Source: Ochotona curzoniae
Lineage: Eukaryota; Chordata; Mammalia; Lagomorpha; Ochotonidae
Length of the DNA: 64,000 nt
NCBI RefSeq assembly: GCF_017591425.1
Contig: NW_024466599.1
Location: 70,350,501-70,414,500 of the forward strand
Direction of reading: 5' to 3'
The notes under the pieces were generated by a model. That model was given only the letters and a program-made list of their open reading frames with translations. It was not told the DNA's origin and did not search any database. The translations under genes and the position numbers were made by a program. Within the stretch, counting starts at the first letter, position 1; the number at the start of each line of letters is the position of its first letter. Positions 45,860-56,930 of this stretch are shown here, in pieces.

Positions 45860-46170
45860 AGCATGGCATTTGGTAAAGTGGTTAGGATGTCACTGCTTGG
45901 AATGCCTGCAATGCACATCAAAGTGCCTACATTCAAGTCCCAGCTCCACCAGGGATTCTAGCTTCCCTGCTATTACACGCCCTACAAGGCAGCAGGAAAC
46001 GACTCAAGAACTTGGGTCTTTGTTCCTGATGTGAAAGTTCTGGGCTGAATTCCAGCTCTTGGCCTCACACAGCCATTGATGGGCATTTGAAAACAGAATC
46101 AGCAGATGGAAGATACATCTATCTGTGTCTCTCCATCTTTCTACTTTCAAAGAAATAAAATAAAAATACT
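45860..46170 (+). mobile_element. C-type SINE, old
   Basis: Head 'gcatggcatttggtaaagtg', 'acattcaagtcccagctcc', 'caggaaacgactcaag', 'agatggaagatacatc' and tail 'aaagaaataaaataaaaat'. Confidence 0.8.
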
Positions 46171-46174
46171 TTTA

Positions 46175-46668
46175 CATCATTACCAACTTTATTGGAAAAA
46201 CTAACTTACTGTTTCCATCAAGTCTGTTAGTATAGTTTAGTTATCAGATTGATTCATTTCATTTACTTTCATTTTCTATACTGCTGTTTAAAAAATGCTT
46301 TCTTTGAGTATCAGGCAATTAGTGCTTTGTCACCTGGTGGGCTGACAAACAAACATGGTTTCCCTTTCAGATATATGTGGTAAGAATTTTTGCTAAAAGA
46401 ACTTGCCAGAAAACTGAATTCTTCAGGAAAAAATTAAGTAACAACTTTTACCAACGAAAAATACTCAGGATAATCATGAAAATATACAGTATTATTGCCT
46501 ACTAGCAACATTTTTAAAAATTTGGGCCCAATTTGTTGTTTAATTTTTTACAAAAGTCTAAATAGGCCAGGATAATAGTGATGTTACAGGCTCAGTGTGG
46601 TCTTAAGACCAAAAAGACCAAGAAGCCCAAATGTGATTCATGCACACAGAATATTCACAGAAAGGAAA
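46175..46668. other. Unassigned AT-rich sequence
   Basis: AT-rich; a very old L1 is possible. No gene recognised. Confidence 0.35.
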
Positions 46669-46672
46669 AAAT

Positions 46673-46785
46673 GGACCAGTACCACCTGTGGCACCAGCAA
46701 CCCATATAGGTAATGGCTCAAGTACTGGCTGCTCCACTTCTGATCCAGCTTCTTGATAATGTCAGTGCTGTCTACTGCAGGATGA
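46673..46785 (+). mobile_element. C-type SINE, 5' part only
   Basis: 'cacctgtggcaccagcaacc', 'gctcaagtactggctgctcc' and 'cttctgatccagcttcttga', then similarity stops. Confidence 0.7.
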
Positions 46786-46821
46786 CCACCCCATCTTAAA
46801 TGCCGGGGGCTAGAAGTGTGA

Positions 46822-47130
46822 GAGGCCAGCATGGTGGCTCAACAGGCTAATCCTCCACACGCACCAACATTTATATGTATACCAGTTCAAGTTCTGCCTG
46901 CTCCATTTCTGATCAAGTTTGCTGCTAGTGGCCTGGGAAAACATCAGAGGATGGCTCTCGCTCAAGTCCTTGGGTATCTGCACCCACATGGGAGACCCAG
47001 AAACAGTTCCAGGCTCCAGGCCCTACTCCTGCCACTGAAGCTTTCTGAGAAATGAATCAGTGAATGGAAGATCTGTGTGTCTTCACTTCTCCCTGTATTT
47101 CTGACTTTCAAATAAAACGAATCTTACAAA
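46822..47130 (+). mobile_element. C-type SINE, full length
   Basis: Head 'ggccagcatggtggctcaac', 'ccagttcaagttctgcctgc', 'cacatgggagacccagaaac', 'gaatggaagatctgtgtgtc', tail 'tttcaaataaaacgaatc'. Confidence 0.85.
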
Positions 47131-47264
47131 AAAGAACTTCTAAATAGCATACAAGAAAAAGCTATATGAAAAAAGAAACCAAAAAAGTAGACTAAAAAAT
47201 CAGAAGCATATCAAGTAATCCACAACAGAACATGAAGAATCTTACAGGCTTGGTGAAATGTTTT

Positions 47265-47395
47265 TAAATGTTTTCACATATTATGGTGATGGTTGCACAA
47301 CTCTGTAAATTTTATCCTTATCGGGCTGCACACTTCAAATGCATTAGTCTTTTGATGCATAGACTATATTTCTATAAACTATAAAAGGAGACACG
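47265..47395 (+). mobile_element. Ancient L1 3' terminus
   Basis: 'ggtgatggttgcacaactct', 'cacacttcaaatgcattag' and 'tataaactataaa' follow the usual end of old L1 3' UTRs. Confidence 0.55.
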
Positions 47396-47399
47396 TGGT

Positions 47400-47795
47400 G
47401 AATTACTCTGCACAGTCTGAGTGGTGCAATGAGTGGAACTAAGAGAGACCCCCCTGGATGCAGGGCAAGAAGCAAACAGAACCCTCAGAACCCACAAAGC
47501 GTGGCCCGCAGGTTCACGGGAACGAGGAGCCTGACATGGATGGGTGGAGGGGATATGGGGGTGAGCGGAGGAGGCTCTGGCGCTGACAAAGATGAAACTA
47601 GAATTGGCAGCAAGTGGCAAGGTCATGCTCGGAGCAGTTCTGAATAAGACGACGACTGACACACATGCAAGGCACATATTCTAGCCATGCCCAACTCCAC
47701 TGAAAGGTTTCTAAATCTTGCCTTGATTATACAGTATTCATCTCACAGCTCTGATTCTCTCAGTATTTGCAAGTCTCAGAAGCAAAAAGAAGCAT
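47400..47795. other. Unassigned, GC-richer sequence
   Basis: Antiparallel frames 47372-47677 (minus, 101 codons) and 47429-47647 (plus, 72 codons) overlap. The plus frame is Gly/Arg-rich low complexity. No gene recognised. Confidence 0.35.
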
Positions 47796-47799
47796 GCCA

Positions 47800-48010
47800 T
47801 GTATAGCAGTACAAAGAGCATTGGATTTGGAATGAGAAGATCGTGGCTCTAACCCTGAGCCACAAACAACCAGGGCCTGTGGAAGTGATGGCTACCTTAG
47901 AAAGCAATGTGCTTCTGATTTTTCAAATGAGGACACTTGGCCCTGGACACTGGGTGAGCTGCTCAAGGCTACCAAGTCATCTACTGCAAGGCCAGCATGT
48001 ATGATGTGGT
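47800..48010. mobile_element. MIR relics, apparently two in opposite orientation
   Basis: 'tacaaagagcattggatttg' (about 47810-47840) is plus-strand MIR. 'tcaaatgaggacacttggcc' and 'gctgctcaaggctaccaag' (about 47923-47978) read as minus-strand MIR. Confidence 0.5.
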
Positions 48011-48014
48011 CTCA

Positions 48015-48500
48015 TGGTATCCTGTGTTAGTAAACTGTGACAGGAACATCTAGTGGTGCTCAATTGGAAGGAAGATGCTACAGTGTAATCTACTTCATAA
48101 GCACATGACATAAGGTGCTCCAGCTTCAGGAGCATTTCCTGAGTGCAAATGCACATTGCATGTGGGCTCCCTTTTCCTCTCTCCTTTCCCTCAGGAAAAA
48201 AAAAATCTGTTGGGGCAAAGCAGGAAAGAAAGCAGAATGTCAAGAACACGGATCCGACATGGGCCAGGTGGTAGGGCTATGAGACATGATGGGATAGCAG
48301 ACGCGGCAGGAGCCAAGACCCCCTGCTGGGCCGTGACCAGCTGTGTGTGCAGCTCACTAGGCCTCTTCTACATAATGTGGGAAGAACTGCAAGAACCAAA
48401 ATGTCTCTCAAAATAAAGAGTGAGTCACATGGGGCAGGCAGCTCTTTGATGGAAAGAAAAGCATTTACTCTGGAAAACTTGTCTCAATATATAATTCAAA
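48015..48500. other. Unassigned sequence, no gene seen
   Basis: No gene or repeat recognised. Confidence 0.4.
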
Positions 48501-48509
48501 GGTCACCAG

Positions 48510-49160
48510 TGAGAAAGCCTAAAATGCAAAATGCTCCAAAAACTGTAACTTTTTGAGGAACTACACACCACCACAGTGGGAAACTCCATACCATACAATT
48601 TTCATTTTGTATGTAAAATTATATCTCTTTGTTTGAGAGGCAGAGTGACAGAGAAAGTGGAAGTGATAAAGCACTCTGCTGGTTCACTCCCCAAATGACC
48701 ACAATAGCCAAAGTGGGGCCAGGTGGAGCCAGCAGTCTGGAACTCCAACCTGGTCTCCCACATGGGAGACAAGAGCACAAATACTCGGGTCATCATCCAC
48801 AGCTTTCCGAGGCACATTAGCAATGAACTGGATCAGAAGTGGAAGAGGAGCTGCCGCCTTCTGGTATGAACTGGTGAGTTCATATGGCCGCTGGTGTTGC
48901 AAGAGGTAGTTTAACCTACTGCTTGCTCTCCAACACTTGTTCCTTATGAACAAAATTACTAAAACATTGTATAGCATCATTTCAGGTTAAAATGTGTAAG
49001 GTATATGAGAAACATAAAGGAATTTGTTGGTTTAGACTTGGGACTCATTGCCAAGATAACTCACTATATATGATCAATTATTCCAAAACCTAGACAAAAA
49101 ATCCCAAATCAGAGCCACTTCAGCATCCAGGTGTTTCAGGCTAGGGACACTCAACATGCA
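48510..49160. mobile_element. Tigger-like DNA transposon split by a SINE
   Basis: Left part 'aaaatgctccaaaaactgta', 'actttttgaggaactacac' and 'gggaaactccatacc'; right part (from about 48945) 'aaaacattgtatagcatc', 'gtatatgagaaacataaagg', 'ggtttagacttgggactcat', ending 'ctagggacactcaacatg'. The halves align with one element once the SINE at 48618-48920 is removed. Confidence 0.65.
48618..48920 (-). mobile_element. C-type SINE inside a Tigger element
   Basis: 'gtttgagaggcagagtgac', 'ctggttcactccccaaatg', 'ggtctcccacatgggagac' and the reversed head 'gaggtagtttaacctactgc'. Confidence 0.85.
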
Positions 49161-49164
49161 CAAC

Positions 49165-49465
49165 CAAGATCCTGAATGTCTTCAGATTCTCTCCAATTTG
49201 CATCTTCCCTTTCCTAGCACTTATTCTTTCCTCTGTATTTCCTCAGGAAGATTTAGAGACAACTAATAGAATAATTTTGATCTACCTGAAGTCAGGTAGT
49301 GAAGTCCATTACCATTTTCACTTCAGAGTTTACCATGTTAAAAGCCTCAAACTACTTCCCCATCCCATGGAAGTTAAGACCCCAGTCTCTCATGCCAGCA
49401 ACATCAATAATTATATGAAGGAATATGGGACAATTACAGCCAACAAGAAGCCAGCAATCCTGATG
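49165..49465. other. Unassigned sequence, no gene seen
   Basis: No gene or repeat recognised. Confidence 0.4.
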
Positions 49466-49467
49466 CT

Positions 49468-49735
49468 ATGGGCAGGCAATTGGCACAGCAACTCGGTTGT
49501 CTCTTGGGATGCTCACAGTCCATCTTGGAGTCGGTGCCAGCTCTGCTTCCTGGTAATATCCAGTGTGGGAGGCAGCAGTTGGTTCAGGTAGGAGGTTCCC
49601 TGCCATCCAGGTGGGAGACCTACATTGATTTTTGGCCTGGCCCAATGCTATCAGCTTTGAGGGGCGTGGATGAGGAGTACAGCAGTGGCTACAAGTTCTG
49701 TCTCACTAAGCTTCAAAAATTTAATTAAAACAGTA
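49468..49735 (+). mobile_element. C-type SINE, decayed
   Basis: 'ggcaattggcacagcaactc', 'ccatccaggtgggagacc', 'agcagtggctacaagttctg' and tail 'cttcaaaaatttaattaaa'. Confidence 0.6.
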
Positions 49736-49749
49736 TTCCAAACAGATCC

Positions 49750-50445
49750 TGGTGCTAGATGAAACTCCCCCAGATACCTCTGCTCTCATGCTATCTATCT
49801 CAGGAATCCTCAGTCTGAGCTGGCCCCTAGTTAATCATTAGATCTCATCACATCTGTCCCCCAGTGGTTCTCAAGAGATCCTCAGTTCAGGCCAGCTGGA
49901 ACTCCACTCCAAATTACAGGAAGGAAGCTCTGTGCATGCCACCTGCAGGCTTGCTGGGGTTGGGACTGGTGTCTTCACTTCCCTCTCCACATCCTATACT
50001 TTCATTAGACCTATGTCCCAGAGACCCACACTGTTCAGGAAGCCTCTGTTCCCTGTCTCCTCCCTCTGTCTGAACATCTGGACACTGACAGTTTGTACCT
50101 CTCAATTCACTGACTGACAGCACAGGGAAGGCTTCCAAGGGCAAATGCTTTCTGCTTTGTTCACCTGGCAGAGCTGGTACACCTGAGAATTGCATTCTCC
50201 TTGACCAACATGGGAACACTAGCCAGGCTTGCATGGCAGTCATGAAATAGCCCCCCAAGAGCATTTGCAAAACACAACAAAACAACAACAAACAAACAAA
50301 ACAAGAACCTAGGAAATGTTGTTCCGACACTGGCAGTTCAAAATGGACCGAATACACAATGTTCAAATGGGCTGCCCCCTGCCCCTGGCACAGGACAGTG
50401 TGTAATAAAACCATGCTTCAGAGTCTAGCTCTGCCAGGTACTTGC
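49750..50445 (+). mobile_element. LTR-like segment, copy A
   Basis: Shares with 52780-53475, in order and at nearly equal spacing, 'ccccccaag' (50251), an A/C-rich 'acaacaaaacaacaac' tract, 'tggcagttcaaa' (50331) and an AATAAA signal (50404). Such A/C-rich tracts and a late polyadenylation signal are typical of some ERVL-type LTRs. The 166-codon minus frame at 49914-50414 lies inside it and is not a recognisable protein. Confidence 0.45.
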
Positions 50446-50917
50446 TAGCGAATTATGGAATGAATAAATGACTCCTTAACTTACGATGACACTGATTTGG
50501 AAAGCATCTGCTATTATGCACATTCATATATTTTCCCCATCATTTTAAAGTAGTCACGGAGGCTGCTACATTTTACACTTGGTCAGCTCAAACTGTTCTG
50601 GAAGTCCTCCTCAGGGACTGCACTCTGTTGCAGTCCACTGGATTCCTGTGGATGGGATGGTGAGGTGGGGAATCTCAGCATGAGGATGGATGTGAATTCT
50701 GAGAGCACCAAGCACCTCCAAGCCTCCTCTAAAGGGCTTGCTCTGGATCCAGCCCCACATTAGGAAGCCAGTTCTTCACTGCTCCTCCTTTTCACTCTCC
50801 AACAGGAAGCAGTGGATAAACATTCTTGAGAGAGGATACCATGAGAATGTGTATGTATTTTCTCAAACAATTTCAAAAGACAGTGATTCCTTCAATGCAT
50901 CAAAAATAATCTTGATG

Positions 50918-51168
50918 GGGGACACTGCTGAGGTGCAGTAGGTTACATGGCTGCCTGAGATGCCAGCATCTGGCTGTTCCACTTCCCACTCAGCTCCCTG
51001 AGGAACCCAAGAAAGTAGAGGAGAATGACTCAAGTCCTTGGGGGTTCTCCCAACAGGCTCCTGGTTTTATCTTGGTCTAGCCCCAACTGCTGTGGCCACA
51101 GCAGTCAATCACTGGATAGAAAAATCTCTTTTCATCTGAAACACTGCCTTTCAAGTAAATAAATCCTG
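50918..51168 (+). mobile_element. C-type SINE
   Basis: 'gggggacactgctgaggtgc', 'ttccacttcccactcagctc', 'gactcaagtccttgggggtt', 'ggctcctggttttatcttgg', 'tgcctttcaagtaaataaat'. Confidence 0.85.
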
Positions 51169-51169
51169 A

Positions 51170-51900
51170 ATATATACCCAAAATAACAATATTCTACTTT
51201 AGGAAATGAATCCAGCCAGCCATGCATTGGAGGAACTAAACTCCACTGATCCATTTTATCTATTATGGCGGAACACTTTGGTTCCTTGCAAATATCAACT
51301 TTTAAAATAAATTTCACACTTAAAACATACTAATAGTCTATAGTGGATCGATAAAATAGTGTCAGTATAGGAGAGGTGAGATAATGCATGCATCGTTCTT
51401 GGGAGGACAGAAAGCAAAAATAATTTTGCAAATGCATTTGTCAGCAGGATTTCAAATCACACAGGAGAAAATGGAATGCATGGGATGGTTCTAGAATTTG
51501 TTACAGTTTTGTCTCTTTGACTCCTAACAAAGAACCAGTTGTAGAGTTAAGATGATTTAGGGAAAATTTCAAGAAATGAAAGGTTAAAAAAAATGACGAT
51601 GAGGGTCAGTCTGTTTACCAAGCACAGACAGATGGTTGTGTTCATGTAGTTACAGGAGAAATGCAAAAAGACTTCCAAAGTTCCATTTGAGGCACGTTTG
51701 CCAAGAAAATGCTTCAGGTTGGCAGAAGGTAGAAATCCAGTATTGGGTAAATATTTAGCAACACTGAAGAATTCTTAACACTAATATCTCATTTGCAGGA
51801 AGAGTTGCTTTATGGTCGGAAATCCCTTTCCTTATTCTGTTTTATAAGTGATGATAAAAATCAAAACACAATCACCTGTCGCGGCTGTATCCTGCACCTG
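51170..51900. other. Unassigned AT-rich sequence
   Basis: No gene or repeat recognised. It lies between LTR-like copies A and B, so it may be internal sequence of an old provirus. Confidence 0.35.
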
Positions 51901-51905
51901 TGAAA

Positions 51906-52247
51906 CTACATTTCAAACAAGCCAGCCTCCCCATTACAATGGAAAGGCCCTGGCACGAGGAAGCGATCACTTTCCACCTCTCCAGGCTCTGAGTCCAAGA
52001 TCTGTGGGCGCAACCGCACAAAACTGAAGTCATCTTTCATTATCCTTGGGTGCAGGACCAACAGCTCCACCCGCAGCGCGGGGGGGCGGGGGGAGACACC
52101 AGCTGAAATTTGAGAAGGCTCAACTATCAGGTATTTGACAAAACCCTGCTCCATGTAGAAAGTCACCAGACCACCAACAGCCCTGTGGTCACCAGCTTTG
52201 CTGGTGAACAGCCGGCTTTGCACGGGGCAACTGGCAGAGCGCATCAA
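51906..52247 (-). other. Unidentified open frame between two LTR-like segments
   Basis: 113 codons, minus strand, ending in a stop after 'GEAGLFEM'. The composition is balanced rather than repetitive: residues 28-45 read 'GLVTFYMEQGFVKYLIVE', and 'LLVLHPRIMKDDFSFVRL' comes later. A plus-strand frame (52110-52349) overlaps it. A GC-rich 'ggggggcggggggag' at 52081-52095 cuts through the middle. I do not recognise a family. It could be a decayed processed pseudogene, an eroded retroviral segment or chance. Confidence 0.2.
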
Positions 52248-52249
52248 GT

Positions 52250-52775
52250 GGCCGAGAAGCAGACTCTACAGGAGCATACAGGGCAGGTGGAGACACAGCA
52301 ATCTGCAAGCACAGAGGCAGAAGCAGCAGAACAGCGTGGCACATTCTGACACAGTGACAGCCATGCCTGCAGAGCCACAAGGGTCAGCTCCATGTGAAGG
52401 AGGCAGAGGGTACTTGCTTCTCCTGGGCTTTCTGAGGCTGAGGTTGAGGCTGACCTGCTTTCTTCCTGGTGATCTGAGTGGCAGAACCCAAGTAACTGAG
52501 TTATCTTCCCCTATTTTCTCAGGTGCCTTAAACGGGAGCTGGAGAAGTTGAACAGTCAGATCTCTGGCATCTTAGGCAATCGCATAATCCACTGTACCTC
52601 AGCACTGTCAGGATTATTTTTAATTCATTCAGGGAATCAAGGAAGTTCCAGGAGGGATTTCTGCATGGGGGAAACCTTCCACTCTTCCACAAATGTTGTC
52701 AAGTCCCATGTACTCCAGATCCAATGCCTAAATCTTCTCCCTGTGGGCTCTGCACCTGCTGACCACTAGACAGTG
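52250..52775. other. Unassigned, GC-richer sequence
   Basis: Continues the GC-richer region around the 51906-52247 frame. The plus frame 52198-52551 (117 codons) is Gln/Arg/Leu-rich and unrecognised. Confidence 0.3.
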
Positions 52776-52779
52776 GAGA

Positions 52780-53475
52780 GGGCATCTCTGAAGGGTAGAT
52801 GTCTAGAGCCCGGGACTCCAGGATCGTAGACGTCCTTGGGTTTCACACTGCGACTTTCCAAGTGCTGAGTCACCAGGAGTGGTCCTGAGACTGTTTTCCA
52901 AGGAGGAAAACACTGAGCCAGATCCAGACCTGGGTGGCCTCGCTCTGCCTTAGTGGTGGTAAGCACTCCCATTTGCCTGACTTGTAAGCGGCTCTCAAAT
53001 GTATGCACAAGGCTCCTCAGTTGCAACTTTCCTAAATTATCTTGATTCAGATGGTTTGTTCTCCACCTTCAACATCTGGCAGGCTTTCCACTCAGTACCT
53101 TTGCTTTCCACAACCAGGCAAATACCCTTTAAGAAGTGGTCTCGGCCAAGCAACTTTTCTGCATGCCTTTGTTGCCAGGCACACCATTGGGCCAGTTGCC
53201 TTGCACCAGCTGGGTGGCCCCGCAGAGCCAATGCACCTGCAGGCTGTGTCTTGCCTGGTCCAGCCCTGGGATCATAGACTTGGCTTGTACAGCATTACTG
53301 AAGCAGCCCCCCAAGGAGTGCTAGGAAAAACTAAAAACAAAAAGCAAAAAACAACAACCTGGGGGTAATTATTAGGTCCAGCGTTGCCAGTTCAAACAGG
53401 CTGGGAACTGATCCTTGTGGCCTGGCCTCCACAGGACTGACCACATAATAAAGACAGGTTTTAGTTGGCTTGTAC
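52780..53475 (+). mobile_element. LTR-like segment, copy B
   Basis: Corresponds to copy A: 'ccccccaag' (53307), A/C-rich 'aaaaacaacaacc' tract, 'ttgccagttcaaac' (53383) and AATAAA (53447). Spacings from the C run are 77 and 140 here, against 80 and 153 in copy A. Left edge uncertain. Confidence 0.45.
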
Positions 53476-53479
53476 CAGA

Positions 53480-54080
53480 TGGCAGAGTACGCACTGAAGC
53501 ACCCACGCCAGAGGGACCACCACACTCGGGAAGCTTGGCCGGGCTGGCCTGGAGGTCCCTGCCCTTCAGGACAGTTCTCCTTGCTCTTCGTCTGTTCTTC
53601 ACCTCCTTGGCTTCCACACCTGCCTGACTATGGCTGTCTTGGGCACCTTCCCCAGTCTCTGATACTGAGTGAATCTGAACAAGTGTTCGTTCAAAGGAGG
53701 AAGGAATGTATGATTGATCCAAGAAATCGATGCTGTATTCAGAGGGAGTGCTTCAGAAAGGCAGTGACCAGATGAAAAGTAAGGAAATAAAAGGGCTGCC
53801 AGCACGTATGGAGAGCAACAGAGGTGTTTATGCACATACCCTCCAAGAGGATTTCATCCAACTCCCAGTCTCATTTGGCTGGACAGCAGCTAGCAACCCA
53901 TTTCTCCCCACATGCCTATCTCCAGCCTCACTTTTACATGAACATCAACGTGATGTAAAGGCACGCCCATCTGCCTACCTTCCTACCTATCTACTGATGA
54001 GGCTTTTGCGGCAGCATCTGTGTATGTGCTAATACACATGTGTGCACTGACCCACACACAAATGCAGGAAAAAGGAGCTT
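53480..54080. other. Unassigned sequence, no gene seen
   Basis: Several overlapping frames on both strands, none recognisable. Confidence 0.4.
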
Positions 54081-54084
54081 ACAA

Positions 54085-54515
54085 AAGCCATCTCTATGGT
54101 TTCAATATGATTTTTCTGGACTCATGCAGACACTCAAATCCCAGCAGTATAAATTAATAGCACCAGGAGGCTAGAGAGTTTCAGCCAGCTATTCCGGCGT
54201 TCAGGAAGCAGACAGAGTGGGAGGTTGTTAGCTCACCAGGCTGTGTCTGCAGAAGGTAATTATCACTTGAGAGCTGTGATCAAGTTCATCTTAGGTTCTG
54301 CCTCTGTCCTGCTGTCTCCCTCTGCTTCCTGTGCTCACCATAGGATTCACCCTCCATTTGTATTGGGCCACCACCATTTGTTTCTTCTCATCAGAGACCA
54401 GACCAATGGGGTCAGGTGATCAATTTCCAAAGCAGAGAGTCAAATAAACCTCCTTCCTTCATAAGTAGTTTGTCTCAAATATTTCATTATAGTAATCAAA
54501 AAGCTAACCAATGTA
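54085..54515 (+). mobile_element. MaLR-type LTR (MST/MLT1 class)
   Basis: Opens 'tatggtttcaatatgat' and closes with 'agtcaaataaacctccttcc', 'ctcaaatatttcattatagt' and 'caaaaagctaacc'. These are the characteristic start, polyadenylation signal and 3' end of ERVL-MaLR LTRs. About 430 bp, no internal sequence. Confidence 0.7.
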
Positions 54516-54519
54516 TCAT

Positions 54520-55135
54520 CTAAATATTTCATCTGCAAACATCACCTTTTAAGGCTATCTTCCCGATACATGAGTTTTATAGACACGTAACTTTAGAATT
54601 TATTGGCCAAGAAATGACTAAAAGTTATATTAACTTCAACATTTTAAAATTAAGAGCCATATTAAAAATTATGGAGATAAAGATATTTAAAAACATATAA
54701 GCTCTCCTTAGGGGTCATCATAACTTTAGTGTTGATAATAAGAGGCTCAGAGAACAACTCTCACTGGATTCTCACTGATGAAGTGGTGAAATGAATTATT
54801 CACTCCTCCCTGGTGGTTAACTACAGATGGTCAGTCATGATGATATTAAGAACCTCAAGTCATTTTCAACACTAATCATTAGATATAGATACACATATTG
54901 ATTCATATATCCCCAAACTTGAAACAAACACAGGATCCCAAGAAAAAGATGGTAACGAAATTTGAAGACTGAATTCACTACACCTGTTTGGGGTAAACAG
55001 GACTTAGCCCAGGACTTTTACTTGCCAGTTGAAAATTTTTTGTAATATGTTTAGATAGTCTGCCTTCACAGAAGAAGGAAAAGAGTAGGCAAGAAAAGGC
55101 AACTTTGCTTTCTGTGTACAAGTGCATTTGTGTGA
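54520..55135. other. Unassigned AT-rich sequence
   Basis: No gene or repeat recognised. Confidence 0.4.
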
Positions 55136-55138
55136 ATA

Positions 55139-55325
55139 CAAGGAAACTTCAAAAGGTTCATGGAAAATGTATTCAAAAGACAAGCTTATTTTGGTACAAA
55201 CAATCAAAATACATACACAGTTTCTCAGAATACATTTTTTTCACATAATTTTTGGAAATCCCTTATTATCCATGAATTTCATTTTTTTTGTACCAAGATG
55301 AATATATTTGTTCATTTCACTGTTT
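55139..55325. mobile_element. Mariner-like short element
   Basis: Left 'aaacttcaaaaggttcatgg', 'caagcttattttggtacaaa', later the complementary block 'ttgtaccaagatgaatatat'. The right terminal repeat is eroded. Confidence 0.6.
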
Positions 55326-55499
55326 ATAAGTTGTATATGTGTTGGAGTGTTTGGTCACATCCCAATCAGAACCTGAAATCTCTATTTTGTTACCTTTATT
55401 AGAAACTTACATTTCAAAGATTGAGATAATACTCATATAAAATTAACTTTCAATGTTTAAAAATGAACAGTGCAGTGGCTTCACTTTATTCACAGTGTT

Positions 55500-55715
55500 A
55501 TATAAACACCGTCACTATCCAATTCCACAAAATTTCCATGAGCCTACAAAAGAATTCCTGTATCTCCCAATTTCTACTCTCTCCCCAATCCCTGACAATA
55601 GTGTACTTAACGTTTCCATGTATTTGTCTATTCTGAAAATTTCACATAAATGGACTAACACAATTTTTGGCCTTTTATACTTTGACATTTGTATTTTTCG
55701 CTCTAAATTTCATTT
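55500..55715 (+). mobile_element. Ancient L1 3' UTR fragment
   Basis: 'tgtatttgtctattctgaaa' and 'atttcacataaatggact', then 'ttggccttttatac', as in old L1 3' UTRs on the plus strand. It ends abruptly before a minus-strand L1. Confidence 0.6.
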
Positions 55716-56211
55716 TTTAAAAATGCATTCTGACTTGATTTTTGTATGTTGTGTGAGGTAAGGGTTGACTTCATTCTTTTGGATGTGGACACCGAACTGT
55801 CCCACCATCATCTGCTGAAGACTGTGACTTCCTTACTGTACAAACCGCACCCTTGTCAAGGAAACAAAATAATCACAGAAGGAGGTTTTTTTTTTTGTTC
55901 TGACTTTTCAGTTCTATTCCACTGTTATATGTGATTGTCCTTCTACAAATACCATGCTGTATTGATTGTTATTATTTTGTAGTAAGTTTTAAACTCGGGA
56001 CTTGAGTCTTTCAGTTTTGTTCGAGATTATTTTTACTTCAGGAGGTTGTCTGAATTGCAATGTGAGTTTCCACACTGGTCCGTTCCTGCAAAAGAGGTAG
56101 TTGGAATTTTTATAGGGATTACGTAGAATCTGTAAATAAATCTGGGGAATATGGCCACCTTAACCAGTCTTCTGGTCCATGATCACAGGACACCTTTCCA
56201 CTAAAAAGTTT

Positions 56212-56545
56212 TTTTTTTTGTTTTAAAGATTTATTTATTTTTATTGGAAATACAGATATACAGAGAGGAGGAGAGACAGAGAGGAAGATCTTTCATCTGA
56301 AGATTCACTCCTCAAGCGGCTGCAACAGCCAGAGCTGAGCCAATCTGAAGCCAGGAGCCTCTTCCGGGTCTCCTGTGCAGGTGCAGGGTCCCAAAGTTTT
56401 GGGCCATCCTCTACTGCTTTCCCAGGCCATAAGCAGGGAGCTGGATGGGAAGCAAGGCCGCTGGGATTAGAACCGGTGCCCATATGGGATCCCAGCACGT
56501 TCAAGATGAGGACTTTGACCGCTACGCTATCATGCCGGGCCCTTC
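56212..56545 (-). mobile_element. Young full-length C-type SINE
   Basis: The best-preserved copy in the window: T-rich tail complement, 'aaagatttatttatttttat', 'gatctttcatctgaagattc', 'caagcggctgcaacagccag', 'ggtctcctgtgcaggtgcag', 'gggattagaaccggtgccc' and a complete head complement ending 'gctatcatgccgggccc'. The flanks share 'taaaaagtttt', consistent with target duplication. Confidence 0.95.
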
Positions 56546-56621
56546 ATTAAAAAGTTTTAAAATTCCTTTCAACAATATTTTGAAGTTCTGAGTATACAAG
56601 CATTATACTTCCCATTTAAGA

Positions 56622-56930
56622 TTTACTTTTTATTTCTTTGAAATGGAGAGCAACAGAAAAAGAGGGAGAAAGAGACAAAGTTTACTTCCCAGCGGCTGGC
56701 TGAAACAGCCATGTCTGGACGAGGCCAAAGCCAGGAGCCAGGGAATCCATCCTATCTCACACAAGGCTGTCAGGGGCACACATAAAACATCTTGCACTGC
56801 TCTCCCAGGAATTAGCGAGATTGGAAGCGGAGCAGCTGAGACTTGAACCAGTGCATCCACATGGGATATTGGCGACACAGGTGGTGGCCTGTCCCGCTGC
56901 ATCATAATGCTGGCATCTGTTTACTTCTGT
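56622..56930 (-). mobile_element. C-type SINE
   Basis: 'gatttactttttatttcttt' tail complement, 'ccaaagccaggagccagg', 'ctgctctcccaggaattagc' and 'gctgagacttgaaccagtgc', ending near 'cataatgctggcatc'. Confidence 0.85.

Noticed and set aside
49914..50414. Longest open frame in the window (166 codons, minus strand)
   Set aside because: It lies within an LTR-like segment, includes translation of an A/C-rich simple tract, and has no recognisable domain or splice context.
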